From assembly GCA_036897625.1 (NCBI GenBank), contig JAYMTA010000030.1, positions 1 to 64,000 of the forward strand: a DNA stretch of 64,000 nt, read 5' to 3'. This stretch comes from Pelargonium cotyledonis. Its lineage: Eukaryota; Streptophyta; Magnoliopsida; Geraniales; Geraniaceae. Of the stretch, positions 25,550 to 40,687 are shown one piece after another (position 1 is the first letter of the stretch; each line of letters begins with the position of its first letter). The position numbers and the translations under genes are program-made. The notes beneath the pieces are model-generated. The model saw nothing but the letters and a program-made list of their open reading frames with translations. It was not told the DNA's origin and did not search any database.

Positions 25550-28025
25550 ATGGGTTATGCTCAGCTTGTTATTGGTCCAGCAGGCAGTGGCAAGGTGATT
25601 ATCCAGATGATTGTCTAGTTACTACATTGTTATTTGATTGTTGATTGTAATGGTGATATAGCTAATGGTTGTTTTGTTATATGGGTTTCTTTCCGATCAG
25701 TCCACTTACTGCTCCAGTTTGTACCGACACTGTGAGACAGTGGGGCGGACAATACATGTTGTGAACCTTGATCCTGCTGCTGAGAATTTTGATTACCCTG
25801 TGGCTATGGGTTAGTAGAGTTTTATTGTTTCTTGATTCCATTGCAAGGTGAACTGCTGTGTTTAATGATTGGGTTTTGGGATAATGAAATGTTCTTTACT
25901 TTGCAGATATTAGGGAGCTGATTTCTTTAGATGATGTTATGGAGGAGCTTGGACTAGGTCCCAATGGTGGCCTCATGTACTGCATGGAGTATCCTTCTTT
26001 TACTTTGATATTTAAAATATTTTGTTTTGCAGTTTTGCTCAGTTGAACCCTGTTGCTACCTTCTATTTAGTATTACCTGACACTAACAGCAGGCATGTAT
26101 CTAAGTATCTTGAAAGATCAGTGATCAGATAGGTCATCTATTTGCTAAGTTCTCTCTCTCTCTCTCTGAACAAAAAAGTGAATGACCTTAATTCATTTGT
26201 GAAGACATCTTGAAGAGAACTTGGATGTTTGGTTGACAGAAGAGCTGGACAACTACTTGGATGATGATTACTTGGTTTTTGATTGCCCAGGTAACCCTGC
26301 TTGTGCCTGGTAATATGTATGTTTACAAAGTTGAAGTTGAAGCAATTGTCGGTTGAGCTACTAGGTTTTTCTCTCAGCGAACAGAAATAATATACAACCA
26401 GAACTTGGAATCTAGTACTTGCTTGCTTTTTAGACCTAGGTCACTACTCATGGAACAAGTAATGATATTAGTGGTGAATAGTCATTTATCTTTTAGATTG
26501 CTCTTTCTAGGCTGCATACTTTTGCTTCCCTTTTTAGTTTCAGACTATGATTTATTTGCATGATTCTGAGGAAGATACTAAAATAGGATTATGTGCATGC
26601 ATTGGTGGTTTATGTGGTGCACATGGGAAATCAAAGAAGAGTAGTCATTGCTACAAATGCAGTTAACTCCAGATAGATAATGATGGAACATGTTTGGTGC
26701 TCAAGATAGAGACTAGCTTGTTAATATGATTGCTTTTTCACATGAATGCTGCTTAGTGTTCTCTCGTGTTCTTTATCTATAGGTCAGATAGAACTCTTTT
26801 CACATGTACCAGTGCTTCGGAATTTTGTGGATCATTTGAAGCGTAATAATTTCAATGTCTGTGTGGTGTATTTGCTTGATTCACAGGTTTGTACAAATCC
26901 TTTTACCTCATTTCTCAGTTTTTTTATTGCCACCTTTATTATTTTCACCACTTAGCTGCTCTTTTCTATTTGAAACTGAAAATTTCAGTATTCTTTCATT
27001 TCAGTTCATGACGGATGTGACCAAATTTATAAGTGGATGCATGGCATCTCTTTCTGCTATGGTACAGCTGGAATTACCCCATATTAACATCCTCTCCAAA
27101 ATGGACCTTGTGACAAACAAAAGGGACATTGAAGAGTAAAACCCATCTAGCCTTCTGTATCCTTTCCTAGTAGACTTGTGTTGCTTATCTTGATATTCAA
27201 ATTTATTTATTGTTACTGTTTGTAGTTACTTGAATCCAGAACCCCGATTTTTGTTGGCCGAGTTAAATCAACGCATGGCTCCTCAGTTTCAAAAACTCAA
27301 CACAGCTTTGATGGAATTGGTGAGATAATTAGCTGCTCAAACTCCAAGTTGTTTTTTTCTATTATATTTACCAAGATATTAGTTTAGCATGAAATGTTTG
27401 TCTAGTTTTTTGTTGCACTGACCACTAATTGAGACAACTTACTGCTGATACTTTGAGTTGTTCCTATGTGATTATGGTTCAAAGGAAAGCCCTGTTTTAA
27501 ATTGAAGGTTTTTAATGGAGTTTACTGTGAGAACAACTATTTCTGTCACAATCTACCTTTAAACTTTTTAATAATAAGGTTTAATATAGTTATTGTAAAT
27601 GTTTCCATTGACATGTTGGTATATTCTTGGCTATATTCTAATACTACCTATATCACGATGAGTTTTTTCTTTTTCAAAAATTGGTATGTGTCAGCTGCTA
27701 AGTTATAATCATAAGTCATCTACTTCCACACTTCCAGTATGTTTAAAGCAATACTTCTGTTTCTCCCTGTAGATAATGTACATAAAAAATAGGGCCTTTT
27801 TGCAACAATAATCTGACATATTTTGTAGTTTAATAAATCAAATTTACTATTAGCATGTCTTACGAAATGATTGTGGTGGTTATTTTATTGTTTAATTTGT
27901 CTATTGATCCATTAATAATAGGAATTGGCTGGATTTGTTGTGATGGTTATATGAATTGTTGTTTTAGGTTGATCAATATAGCATGGTGAGCTTTGTGCCT
28001 CTGGATTTGCGAAAGGAAAGCAGGT

Positions 28026-28093
<68 letters not shown>

Positions 28094-30400
28094 ACCACAA
28101 CAGCAAAAGTCGTGAAGTAATTTACCTGAAATTAAGTATTCCAAGAGGTTTTGTTTCTATGTTTAGATTTTAGAAGCTACCATGGTGAGCATCTATGGCA
28201 AATGAATTTTATTATTCCCATGAACTCTTCAGGCATCACACAACCTTTCTGTGGTCCTGTATTGGTGGGCTGTCACATGGCCGTGAGAGCGTCCCATGTT
28301 GTCTAGGTTCACCTTGCTTGCCCATTTTTGCCCAAATCCTCCTGAACCTGTTTTTAGGAGAGATAGGATATATAAAAAGGGTCGACAGCAAATACAGAAA
28401 TCAGAGCAGGGGGATTCTCGAACTCTTGACTTTTTATAGGTGCGCTTGCCGGCGTGACGTAATTTAGAGTGTCTCAACTCGGGATGTGGTTAATATCTAA
28501 AGTTTCCTGTGGAGTTTCCTCCTAGCTTTCAGGGAAAGACTTTCTTTAACTTTTGAATACACAAAGCATAATAACCTCGACTCGTCACTTTGTTCTTCGC
28601 CACCTTTGAATATGTTAAAGACTTTTTTCGTGTTTGTCAAAGATCTTCGTAGTGCTCTTTGCGATCTTCAACGTGTTATTCGCTTAATCTTCAAATCCCC
28701 CCTCAGGGATGAAATCCAGAAATTGCCACCCTCCTCCAACTGTCCGCACATGACCACTTAGAAGATAATGTGGACCTCGGCATGGAGAAACATAAACCCT
28801 GATGCACCGTTTCAGATATGAGAGATCATCTGAATATAAATCAGAGTGTGCCACCGCTAGCACCTCTCACTGCGAGAATTTCGCACACGCCACAAGTCGT
28901 CTTGCTGGAACGCGACCCACATCATGATTGAATTGGTAACATGGACATCACCTTACTTTCGGTTTGAGGCACTCCCTTCTCGACTATGAGCTCCACGGGA
29001 CATCTCCCGCATGCTACCCTTGGCAGCACTCTCCATCCCCTATCATCAAATCTACCTTATTCCTCATCCATGAGAGTACTTCGAACCATCTCTCAAGCTA
29101 GAGTTTAGGCGAGTGTCGAAATCACACATCATGAAGAAAGAGCAAAAAAAAGTCTGAGGAACTGTTTTGGTGCAAAAATAACTAAGGAGCACCTGAAGAA
29201 TAAATTAAGCAAGCTCAAGATGAATATTCAACACTATCCTACCCCTTATTTTTATTTTTATTTAAGAGACAACATTGAGTATGATACGTAAGCAATGTGG
29301 GATACAATACAGGAGCCAAAAATCACTAAAAAAAGTCTAGACCTAATAAAAATAGGAAACCATTAATAAACAATAAATGAAAAAAATAAAATTTGAAAAT
29401 CTCAACTGCTAAAGCCATTTAACTTTATCATTATACAATATAATACATATGATTGTGTAATGATTAAGTTTCTATATAATATCTATGTGTGTAGATTGAT
29501 GAAACGAAAACTTTAGCAGCTGAGATTTTCATCTTGTCATTTATTTACTGTTTATCAATTGTTTGCATAGGCCTCCTTTAGTATGTTTTGGGCTCGTGTT
29601 TTTCTATCTCACATCGCTTATGTGTCATCATCAAGTCTTGCCCCTTCCCTATAAACAAGGGGTGGGGATTTGTTGTGTTGTATATTCATTTGAGAATTGG
29701 CCTGGTGCTCTTTAGTTATGTTGGTGCTGAGTCGGTTCTCATGCTCTTTTTTACTTACCTAAGCTCTCGCTTCGAGAGATAAAGGACAATTCGAAGTACT
29801 CATGGACGAAAGACAAGTAAAATGTGGTAGTAGCCGGGTGGTGAGTGTTGTCAAGGACGGCATGCAGAAGACATCTCGTGAAGCTCATAACCGGGAAGAG
29901 AGTGCCTCGGGCTGGAGGTTATGTGATGTCTACGAGACCGATTTGATCTCAAAGTGGGCCACGTACCAACGAGACGACGGCTTGTGAGTCCATCCCTTAA
30001 CCGGGAGGCCTTGGGTGGATCTTACAAACAATATTTCCAACCAGCAGTCGCCAACGGATAAGGACTTGGATCGATGATGGAGAGAGCAGGGCATTCCGAT
30101 AAGCTGTGGATGCCGCCTTCTAAGTAGCCTAGACGAGAGTATCAAATAATTACTCTTTTTTGTTCTTCTTAAGATGAAGATGTTTTTTTCTTGCTTGTTT
30201 CTTCCTACTGCATGGCTTGTCTGGTAGAATACATATATATGGAATATGTATTTTCAGAAGGGCATAAGATATGAGTATAACATTGCACTATTTCGTTTTG
30301 CAGCATAAAATATATATTGGCCGAAATTGACAACAGCATTCAATATGGGGAAGATGCAGATGTGAAGATTAAAGATTTTGATCCAGAAGATGATTCTTAA
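25550..30400 (+). CDS. GPN3: GPN-loop GTPase 3
   Basis: Small GTPase of the GPN/XAB1 family, which acts as a dimer in assembly and nuclear import of RNA polymerases. Nine coding exons: 25550-25594, 25701-25809, 25907-25988, 26205-26290, 26783-26886, 27005-27135, 27226-27319, 27968-28023 and 30304-30400, giving 267 residues, near the family length. Motifs: P-loop GPAGSGKST (residues 9-17), the diagnostic GPN insert (residues 69-71), G3 DCPGQ (105-109), and G4 SKMD in exon 6. The tail is acidic (DFDPEDDS). A non-coding first exon ends at 25154 and a leader intron runs 25155-25524. Intron 3 is U12-type. The last intron is 2.28 kb and carries a microsatellite and an inverted-repeat element. No lesions seen. 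Confidence 0.96.
25989..26204 (+). other. GPN3: U12-type (minor spliceosome) intron in GPN3
   Basis: The intron starts GTATCCTTCT, matching the U12 donor consensus GTATCCTTT at eight of nine positions, and has GACCTTAATTC close to its end, matching the U12 branch site CCTTAAY with the branch A about 13 bases from the AG. It lacks a normal pyrimidine tract. It splits the codon for Glu79 (GA|A). Confidence 0.85.
28030..28088. repeat. Compound CT/CA microsatellite next to a splice donor
   Basis: A CT run (28030-28056) followed by a CA run (28057-28088), starting only a few bases after the donor of the last GPN3 intron (GTTCTC at 28024). Confidence 0.95.
28885..29985. mobile_element. Long inverted-repeat element inside the last GPN3 intron
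   Basis: A left arm (about 28885-29415) and a right arm (about 29505-29985) are reverse-complement homologues separated by about 90 bases. The innermost pairing is AAAATCTCAACTGCTAAAG at 29394-29412 with CTTTAGCAGCTGAGATTTT at 29511-29529. Further out, AATTCGAAGTACTCATGGA on the right matches TTCGAAGTACTCTCATGGA on the minus strand at the left, and GGAGCTCATAGTCGAGAAGG matches GAAGCTCATAACCGGGAAGA. The arms differ by many substitutions and indels. It could be a foldback or long-TIR DNA element, or two opposed copies of one LTR-like repeat. The right arm has a CTATAAACAAGG TATA-like box at about 29650. No transposase was seen. Extra unclassified repeat-like sequence reaches from about 28170 to 30130. 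Confidence 0.7.
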
Positions 30401-31017
30401 TCGTATGATTGTTTTGTTTCAAGATTACATTGTGCCATTATGTGTGTACATATCCTGCGGAACACTTGTTTTTTTTTTTTCTTTGGGGGTGGGAAATGAA
30501 CAACTACTAGTAGCCTGCTACTCATGAATACATTTCGGTTGCTGCTGCTGCTTCATCGAACTTGAATCTATTACTTTTCTTTTCATTTTGACTAGTCATT
30601 CGTGAATGTATCTGCATTCTCGATTTCAAAATGAATGGCTGAATAGAAAACATTGTTCTTGGATTAGTTATTGTACCTGAGATTCGTAATCTTTACTCTT
30701 CACAGCTAGGTTGGACGTTATAAACTTTTGCAAAATCAGATCATCCCCAAAAGCAATCTCACATGCCAGACTAGCTAAGAGAACAAAAATTTAGTCTTTC
30801 TGTTGATAATCATCCTCTCCAGAACTTTCATATAAATTTTGTTCACTAGGAGGCTCAAAACTTTTAGAATTGGACCATAGAATAATTTTAGCTGTGATAG
30901 ATGAAATGTATTGTGTATTTTTGAGTTTGGGGTAAAGCCAGTTGAGCTGGAGTTGTAGTTCTCTGGTAAGGGTTCGATGATCAACTTTAACTTGAAAGCC
31001 TCCCCAAGAGGCAAGGT

Positions 31018-31037
31018 TATTTATTTATTTATTTATT
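31018..31037. repeat. TTTA tetranucleotide repeat
   Basis: Five consecutive TTTA/TTAT units beside the gypsy fossil. Confidence 0.85.
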
Positions 31038-31097
31038 TTACTTCCATTAGTGTTGCCATAATTGATTTTTCATACTGAAATAAACAAGCGGATCCTT

Positions 31098-31277
31098 TCA
31101 TGTATCTACATGCATGTATGTTGTATGTAAATTGACATGACACATTCTTAGCCACGTAATCATTATTCATCTCCAAAATTTTTTGCCCCACCTCATTCTA
31201 TTTCGATGAAGGAGGCATGTGTAGTTGTAAATGCATCACGTCAATTTACATGCAATATATATGCATGTAGATACACG
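31098..31277. mobile_element. Small hairpin MITE-like element
   Basis: TGTATCTACATGCATGTATG at 31100-31119, with the following TTGTATGTAAATTGACATGA, is matched in reverse complement at about 31230-31276 (GTGTATCTACATGCATATAT then TGCATGTAAATTGACGTGA read on the minus strand). About 40 bp per arm with few mismatches, total length about 180 bp. It sits in the interval of the gypsy fossil, probably inserted into it. Confidence 0.6.
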
Positions 31278-32155
31278 CACTAATTATTTTCGAATAAACA
31301 ATAGATCTCAAAATTTTGGTGTGCTAATAAACTGAATAACAGAGAAAGCTCGAAGGATAAATTGAAAACAGTTGGAGGAAACTCAGTTTAGCAGATACTG
31401 AGTTAATTTCATTGAATTCAAGGGAAATACAAAAATAAACATTCAAGCAATCATCACAAATTGCAGGAATGGGTACAAGTTTCGAGAACAGAAGCAAGGA
31501 GGAAGAAGAACAAGAACAAGACACAATATTCAACAACCCTAATCAGTGACTATTGCTTAGTATTTATACTCCTGCAGCGAGTCAGTTGTCATCTTTTCCC
31601 TGAAGAACTTTTCTTTGTTCCCAAGTCAGCTCCAACCATTTGCCAGAACGACACCGTTTCCCCTCTTGCCTTGCTTCCTTACACTACTCTGAACGTTTCA
31701 CTCGTAGACTTGGTCCGCCGAGACGCAGTCGTTCTGTCCCTCTTCCTCCCTCTTTTCTGTTATCTGGTTCACTATTCTTTTGAGTTGCTGAACGGTGAAA
31801 GAGAGTTTTTCTTAAGAAACTAGAAATGCTCCCATAGTTCTTCACATACCTTTGGTAAACACCATTCAAGCCTAAAACCCCTGAAAACTCATTCACAGTT
31901 TTGAATATAAGCCATTCAAGAGCTATGTTGGTGTCATCATTGCCAGATTTAATGAAATAGAAGACGATATTTGAGCCTCCCTTCAAACTTCAATTTTGCA
32001 TGATTATTTACTAAGCTTCTGTTGAATCATAATATAAAATTTCAAATTAATGTAAAAAGTGTATCCTCAAAATAAGTTGTCATCGTTATACTTGAAAAGC
32101 AAAATTTTGGTTCACAATAAAACTCGAGAAGAATTAGAATGACAACAAACATCTA

Positions 32156-35672
<3,517 letters not shown>

Positions 35673-35829
35673 TGTTGTGGTGAAGGCAGAGCTCGACGAC
35701 AATGTCTGGGTAAGAAGACGAAGAAGTGGGGATAAAAAACCTACAAAAACGTAAGTCTTAAATACCAAAAACCTAGTGACTTCTGCGATGCAAATCAACG
35801 GCCACGACGCGTTCTCGTTGATAATACTA

Positions 35830-35955
35830 AAGGCCCACCTTAGTAGCCCACAACCGTGTATCATGGGCCTGACCCAATTCTTCTTCTATGCAGCTATTTT
35901 TTAAAGCCCGAATTTATCTTTGTCGGTTCGGCCTAATAGTTGTCAACTGGGCCTA
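35830..35955 (-). promoter_or_regulatory. Cluster of site II (TGGGCC/T) elements upstream of RPL5
   Basis: Four copies of the TGGGCY element in either orientation at 35832-35837, 35845-35850, 35864-35870 and 35948-35953, just upstream of the presumed RPL5 leader. Site II elements bound by TCP factors are a known hallmark of plant ribosomal-protein promoters. The same interval also faces the SNF7 gene, but that start is more than 1 kb away. Confidence 0.65.
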
Positions 35956-36149
35956 CTGAGTCAGCTTATATAAGTCCACAAATTTTGCTTACTTTTTCAA
36001 TAATAGTACTTTTTCAACTAAAATCAAATAATTAGACATTGAGTCAACCGGTAAGAAATTTTCTAGTATAACATTAACTCTCGAGTTTGAGTTCTAAGAA
36101 ATGTCCACTTTAGAACAAGTCTAAAAAATATTAAATACAAATATAATTA

Positions 36150-36403
36150 TACTCCTTCCGTCTCAAAATAAGTATCTTGTTTATCTAAATTTTTTGTTTC
36201 AAAATAAGTTTCATGTTTCTATTTTTAACTTATTATATTATTATTTTCTTTCATATTATCATTATCACTTATGCATATGAGCGATCTGCACATGGAGTGT
36301 ATGAGAGAAAGTGAGTTATATTGAAAACACATTAAATTATCTTGTAATTCTTAATTTTTATAAAAATAGAAAAAAGACACTCATTTTTTAACTTGATGGA
36401 GTA
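36150..36403. mobile_element. Stowaway-like MITE, copy 1
   Basis: Begins TA-CTCCTTCCGTCTCAAAATA and ends with the reverse complement type ATGGAG-TA (…CTTGATGGAGTA). The CTCC(C/T)TCCGTC terminus and TA target duplication define the Stowaway (Tc1/mariner) group. About 250 bp, AT-rich and non-coding. Confidence 0.75.
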
Positions 36404-36455
36404 TTTAGTATTTGTAAAAAAATAAAGATAAATTATTTTAGGGAAAGGAATATTA

Positions 36456-36685
36456 TACTCCATCTGCTCCAAAATGAGTGTCATGTTTCTCTTGCATTTT
36501 TATTTCAAAATGAGTGTTTTGTTTTGTTTTCTGTTAAGTTAGTTACACATGAGTTGTCAATAATATCTTTATAAAAAGTTAATTAAAATATCTTAACACA
36601 TAATCAAGAAAATATAATAATAAATATACAACATTAACTAACTCTTTTTTAAATTTTTTCAAAATAAAAAGAGAGCGATGGAGTA
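36456..36685. mobile_element. Stowaway-like MITE, copy 2
   Basis: Begins TA-CTCCATCTGCTCCAAAATG and ends GAGAGCGATGGAG-TA, about 228 bp, in the same orientation type as copy 1 and only about 50 bp from it. TA duplication at both ends. Confidence 0.75.
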
Positions 36686-37061
36686 ATTAAATAATTTCAG
36701 TCCGGCCAGGACACAGGTCTTAAAATTGGAAATCTTTGAACGCATTTGCAACTCAAATACACGTAATTTGGCATATGTACACAATTATAAAAGCAAAACG
36801 ACAGCGTATAGGATCCCTTCAGAGTGACTCCAGAATTGGAGTCCAGTGTCCACCGTGAAAATGCAACTAGTAGATTGACTGGTTCGAGTGGCGGGACCCA
36901 CAAACAGTAACCAATCATGAGGCTGACACGTAGGAATCCGATGATCTCAGCTCGAAGAAAAGGCAGAGGCGAAGTAGCTTCCCCTTGTCAACACGCCTAA
37001 GTAAACAAAATTACAAATCCAACCCAAACTCCATCTCACATCTTCCACTTCACAACCGATC

Positions 37062-37116
37062 TCTCTCTCTCTCTCCCGCTCTCCCTCCCTCTTTTTCTTC
37101 TAATCGCAAACCCTAA
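37062..37116 (+). promoter_or_regulatory. CT-rich leader and telo-box of SNF7
   Basis: A CT-rich run (37062-37100) is followed by AAACCCTAA at 37108-37116, a perfect telo-box. Both are typical of the transcription start region of constitutively expressed plant genes. The SNF7 leader exon that follows ends at 37171. Confidence 0.5.
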
Positions 37117-37304
37117 TCGCTCAATTCGATCGCAGCTCGTCGCTTTCCCTAATCCAATCGCCATTTTCAAGGTAACATGTGTTTTCGGCGGATTTTTTTG
37201 TTTTTTTTTTCTCTACTTCTCTCTGCGCAGATCGGTTACAGAACTGAGTTTTTGTTTGATTTCTTGATGCAGAGGATCAAGGGCTTCTATTCGAGGAATC
37301 GATC

Positions 37305-39955
37305 ATGTTTAACCGGCTTTTTGGGAAACCTAAACAGGAGACCAATGCTCTCACAACGTTGGACAAGTTAAATGAGGTCATCGCCGATAATTAAATTTAT
37401 TTTTGCTAATTTTTAAGGGCGCCGGTTCTGTTTGAATTGTCTTTTGTTTCTTTTGCTGTAAATATGGGTTTTGGTTATGGTTCGGGGCTGGATTATGATA
37501 ATTGGATTTGCTATTGGGTAAAGAAAGTAGGTTTGGGTTTGTCTGGGAGGTTGCGTTCCCTTGAGCTGCTTATGTACTTCTCTGAAATAATGGTGGTGAG
37601 CTGGTTATGCTATATCTTTTTATTATCGAAACAAAGTCCTTTGAATGCAAAATGCTGACAATTATGTTGGCTTCAATCCTCGAATACTTCAAACTTATTC
37701 CAATATGATAAGTATAGTCGCATGGATTTGCTTTCAAGTTTCCAATAGTTTTGTTTTCTCAACGGGTTTTGATTTTGCAATATCTTATGTATCATTATCA
37801 TGCCATGTTGATAGGATAACTCCTAAAACAAGGAATGCAGGGTGTCTACTTCCCTACTTCTTTTGCAGTAAATCTGTTTGGATTTGTTTCTTGATTGAAA
37901 ACCATTTTTGTTGTTTCTAACTTTTTATATTATATGAATTGATTGGGATATTACTGGGGAAGCACGAGCAGTGTTTTGATGACTTTTTCACCTTCTGTTG
38001 ATATATTTAAGGAAGAGACTTTTGTATCTAGTATATGTTATGTTTGCATTGATTGCCTCCTGAAACTTAATCATTTTCTGTCACTGTGCAGACACTTGAA
38101 ATGTTAGAGAAAAAGGAGAAAGTACTGATAAAGAAAGCCTCTGCAGAGGTCGAGAAGGCAAAGGAATTTACAAGAGCAAAGAATAAGAGGGGTATGGTTT
38201 CAAAGACTACTTGTTTTGCTTTTTAAGTATTAGAATGTGCTTTAAATACAATCTTAATTCTCTTCTTGGATTAGTATTTCAACATAACTACCAGAATTTA
38301 ATGTTGGTGGTTTTGCAAATTGTCTTTGATCACTATTGCAGCATTGTCATGCATTGCTTATTCTGGAAGTTATTGGGTTTGAGATATTCCAGGACTTCCT
38401 TTTTCCTTCAAATTTCTTCTTTCCATGCAAATAGATTTGTGCTCTAGCTGTTTTATTAGAGTATGAGAAGCCTAGTAATGCAATAGACTTTCTCTAACCC
38501 TATGTTTTCCTGAAGGAATTGTAGGTGGGGTACTATTGTAGGATGAGATTCGTGAATTTCGAATGTTAAATTTCCTTGTTTGAGTTCAGGATGGACAAAT
38601 TTTGCTAAAGGAACTTTGCCTTTTCAAAAATTTCCTCGCCCATACTCTAACTACCTCAACATTCTTCATTCACCACAATTATTTTTGTCACCATAGCCTG
38701 CACTACTGGTGCTTCCACCTCTACCTGCAACCACTATTGTTTCCACCAGTGTCTACCTTCACTATCACAACTTCACACCAATGCATTGATAATCAACGGT
38801 ATCAACCCAATAAATGAACTACAACTTCTGCCACTGCAAAGCTATATGCTGCTGCCTATACTTAAAAATCTTTTGTCAATCATCTCAGAGCACACTTCTG
38901 TCTGTGCCGCCACCGAGACATGTTCTCTACATTCTCACCGTTCACTACCACCACACTCACCAATTCTTTGAAGGTCATTTAGTTATGTAAGAAATACAAT
39001 TTCCGAATATTGACATTTTAGTTTGAATATTTTGAGCTGTACCATCTCTCTAATAAAAACTGTTAGATTGTTCTACCCCATCATGTTCATTGTATTACTG
39101 CGTTAAACCTTCAAGTTATTTGCTTTATAAGTTGTGATTTGTTATGCAGCGGCTATACAATGTTTGAAGAGGAAGAGGTTGTATGAACAGCAAATAGAGC
39201 AGCTTGGAAATTTCCAACTGCGAATCCATGATCAGGTAATGTTATGTTTATGTTCATTAATGGTTGGCAATGAATATTCTGTGGATTTGTTTTTTGTGCT
39301 TTAGATTATTCATTAGGAGCACCATGTCACTTCCATCAATTTTGCAGATGATAATGTTAGAGGGTGCCAAAGCCACAACTGAAACTGTAGATGCATTGAG
39401 AACTGGAGCAGCTGCAATGAAGGCAATGCAGAAAGCAACGTGAGTATCTGTGTTATTTTGTTCATCATCCCCGTATATATATCTAACTCAGTGCCCGCTG
39501 TTGTTTCTGTGAGAAATGCTGCTGATTTGTCATGTTTTTCTGCAGGAATATTGATGATGTCGATAAAACAATGGACGAGATCAACGAGCAGACTGAGAAC
39601 ATGAAGCAGATTCAGGAAGCACTGTCAACTCCCATAGGTGCAGCTGCTGATTTTGATGAGGTACATTTTCAGTATTAATTATGGCTTGTTCATGATGAGG
39701 ATACTTTCTCCTTTTATTATTGGTTTTGTTAATATGTTGATTCGAGTTGTCTTTTTCACACAGGATGAATTAGAAGCAGAACTTGAAGAATTGGAAGGCG
39801 CTGAGTTGGAGGAACAGCTTCTTCAGCCTGCAACTACTGCCCCTGCGGCTCCCGTCCATGTCCCAGCTGGAAGGCAAACAACCCGGCCTATTCCTCAAAA
39901 GCGCACAGCTGAGGAAGATGAACTTGCTGCATTGCAGGCTGAGATGGCACTTTAA
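37305..39955 (+). CDS. VPS32: ESCRT-III subunit SNF7 / VPS32 (CHMP4)
   Basis: Main filament-forming subunit of ESCRT-III, which drives budding into multivesicular endosomes. Coding exons: 37305-37376, 38092-38191, 39150-39235, 39348-39439, 39546-39660 and 39764-39955, giving 218 residues. It starts MFNRLFGKPKQ, then the basic coiled helices (LEMLEKKEKVLIKKASAEVE, AIQCLKRKRLYEQQIEQL), the acidic helices (DVDKTMDEINEQTENM), and a C-terminal MIM-like helix EDELAALQAEMAL. A non-coding exon ends at 37171 and a leader intron runs 37172-37272. The first coding intron has a weak donor (GAG then GTCATC). No lesions seen. Confidence 0.96.
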
Positions 39956-40687
39956 GCAGGTGGCTGTTATCTATTTGAATTAAATTGTAGAAAATGAGCG
40001 ATGCACCTTGTCCGGTATCAATCTCTATTGATATTTGGTCCATGTTCAGAGTCTGTTATTCAGTTTGATAGAGCCATAACTATACATTCTTCAAAACATA
40101 CAATTTCATGCTGTTTTAAATTCCCGAATTAACCATAATATGTACTTTACATTTGCAGGGGTATTATCACGCGTGATGGGAATATCATATCTTATGTAAA
40201 GATTTATGATAGGGTCTCTAATACCCTTTTCATGCATCCAGATATGTGTGGATTCGCTGCTAGACGGACAATGTATATAAAGGTGGCATAAACAGACAAT
40301 GCCCCCTTTTAAAAATTGTATTCTGGTTTCTGGAGATTGAGAACTAGTTTTATCTTTTTGTTTCTTTGATTTGATTGGACACCATTTTATCACCAAAGTC
40401 AATAGTTCATTTGAGGCATATAACTTCAACAAGTTGTCATTTTTATTTGTCAATGGTAAAAATTGAATTGAATTGAATCAAACGGTGTTATGGTATTTTG
40501 GTTTGTGTATCTTGCAAGCAACTCTTGGTTCAAATAATGAATTAAATTGTAAGCCTAGTTGCACATTTTGTTCAGTTTGTTAGGGCTGGTTTTGGTTAAT
40601 AATAGCCAGCAGCAAAAAAAATAATACCACAATCGAGTTTATGAACAAAATTCCTTCTGAGTTGGTCAATCCGGCGACTCAAGTACT

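Larger units (their letters stand above)
30775..31990 (-). mobile_element. Ty3/gypsy LTR-retrotransposon fossil, broken and rearranged
   Basis: On the minus strand, 31800-31990 contains a reverse-transcriptase-like block (GVYQRYVKNYGSI, compare the family motif GYYRRFVKNYG). 30775-31015 contains the region just after integrase (SKIHNTFHLSQLK, compare SKIHPVFHVSQLK). Between them, about 31320-31760 looks like an LTR: a TATA box (GAGTATAAATAC on the minus strand), then a downstream CT-rich transcribed part. The order suggests internal deletion or insertion of one copy into another. It lies between GPN3 and RPL5, is clearly inactive with many breaks, and is old. Outer ends not determined. Confidence 0.65.
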
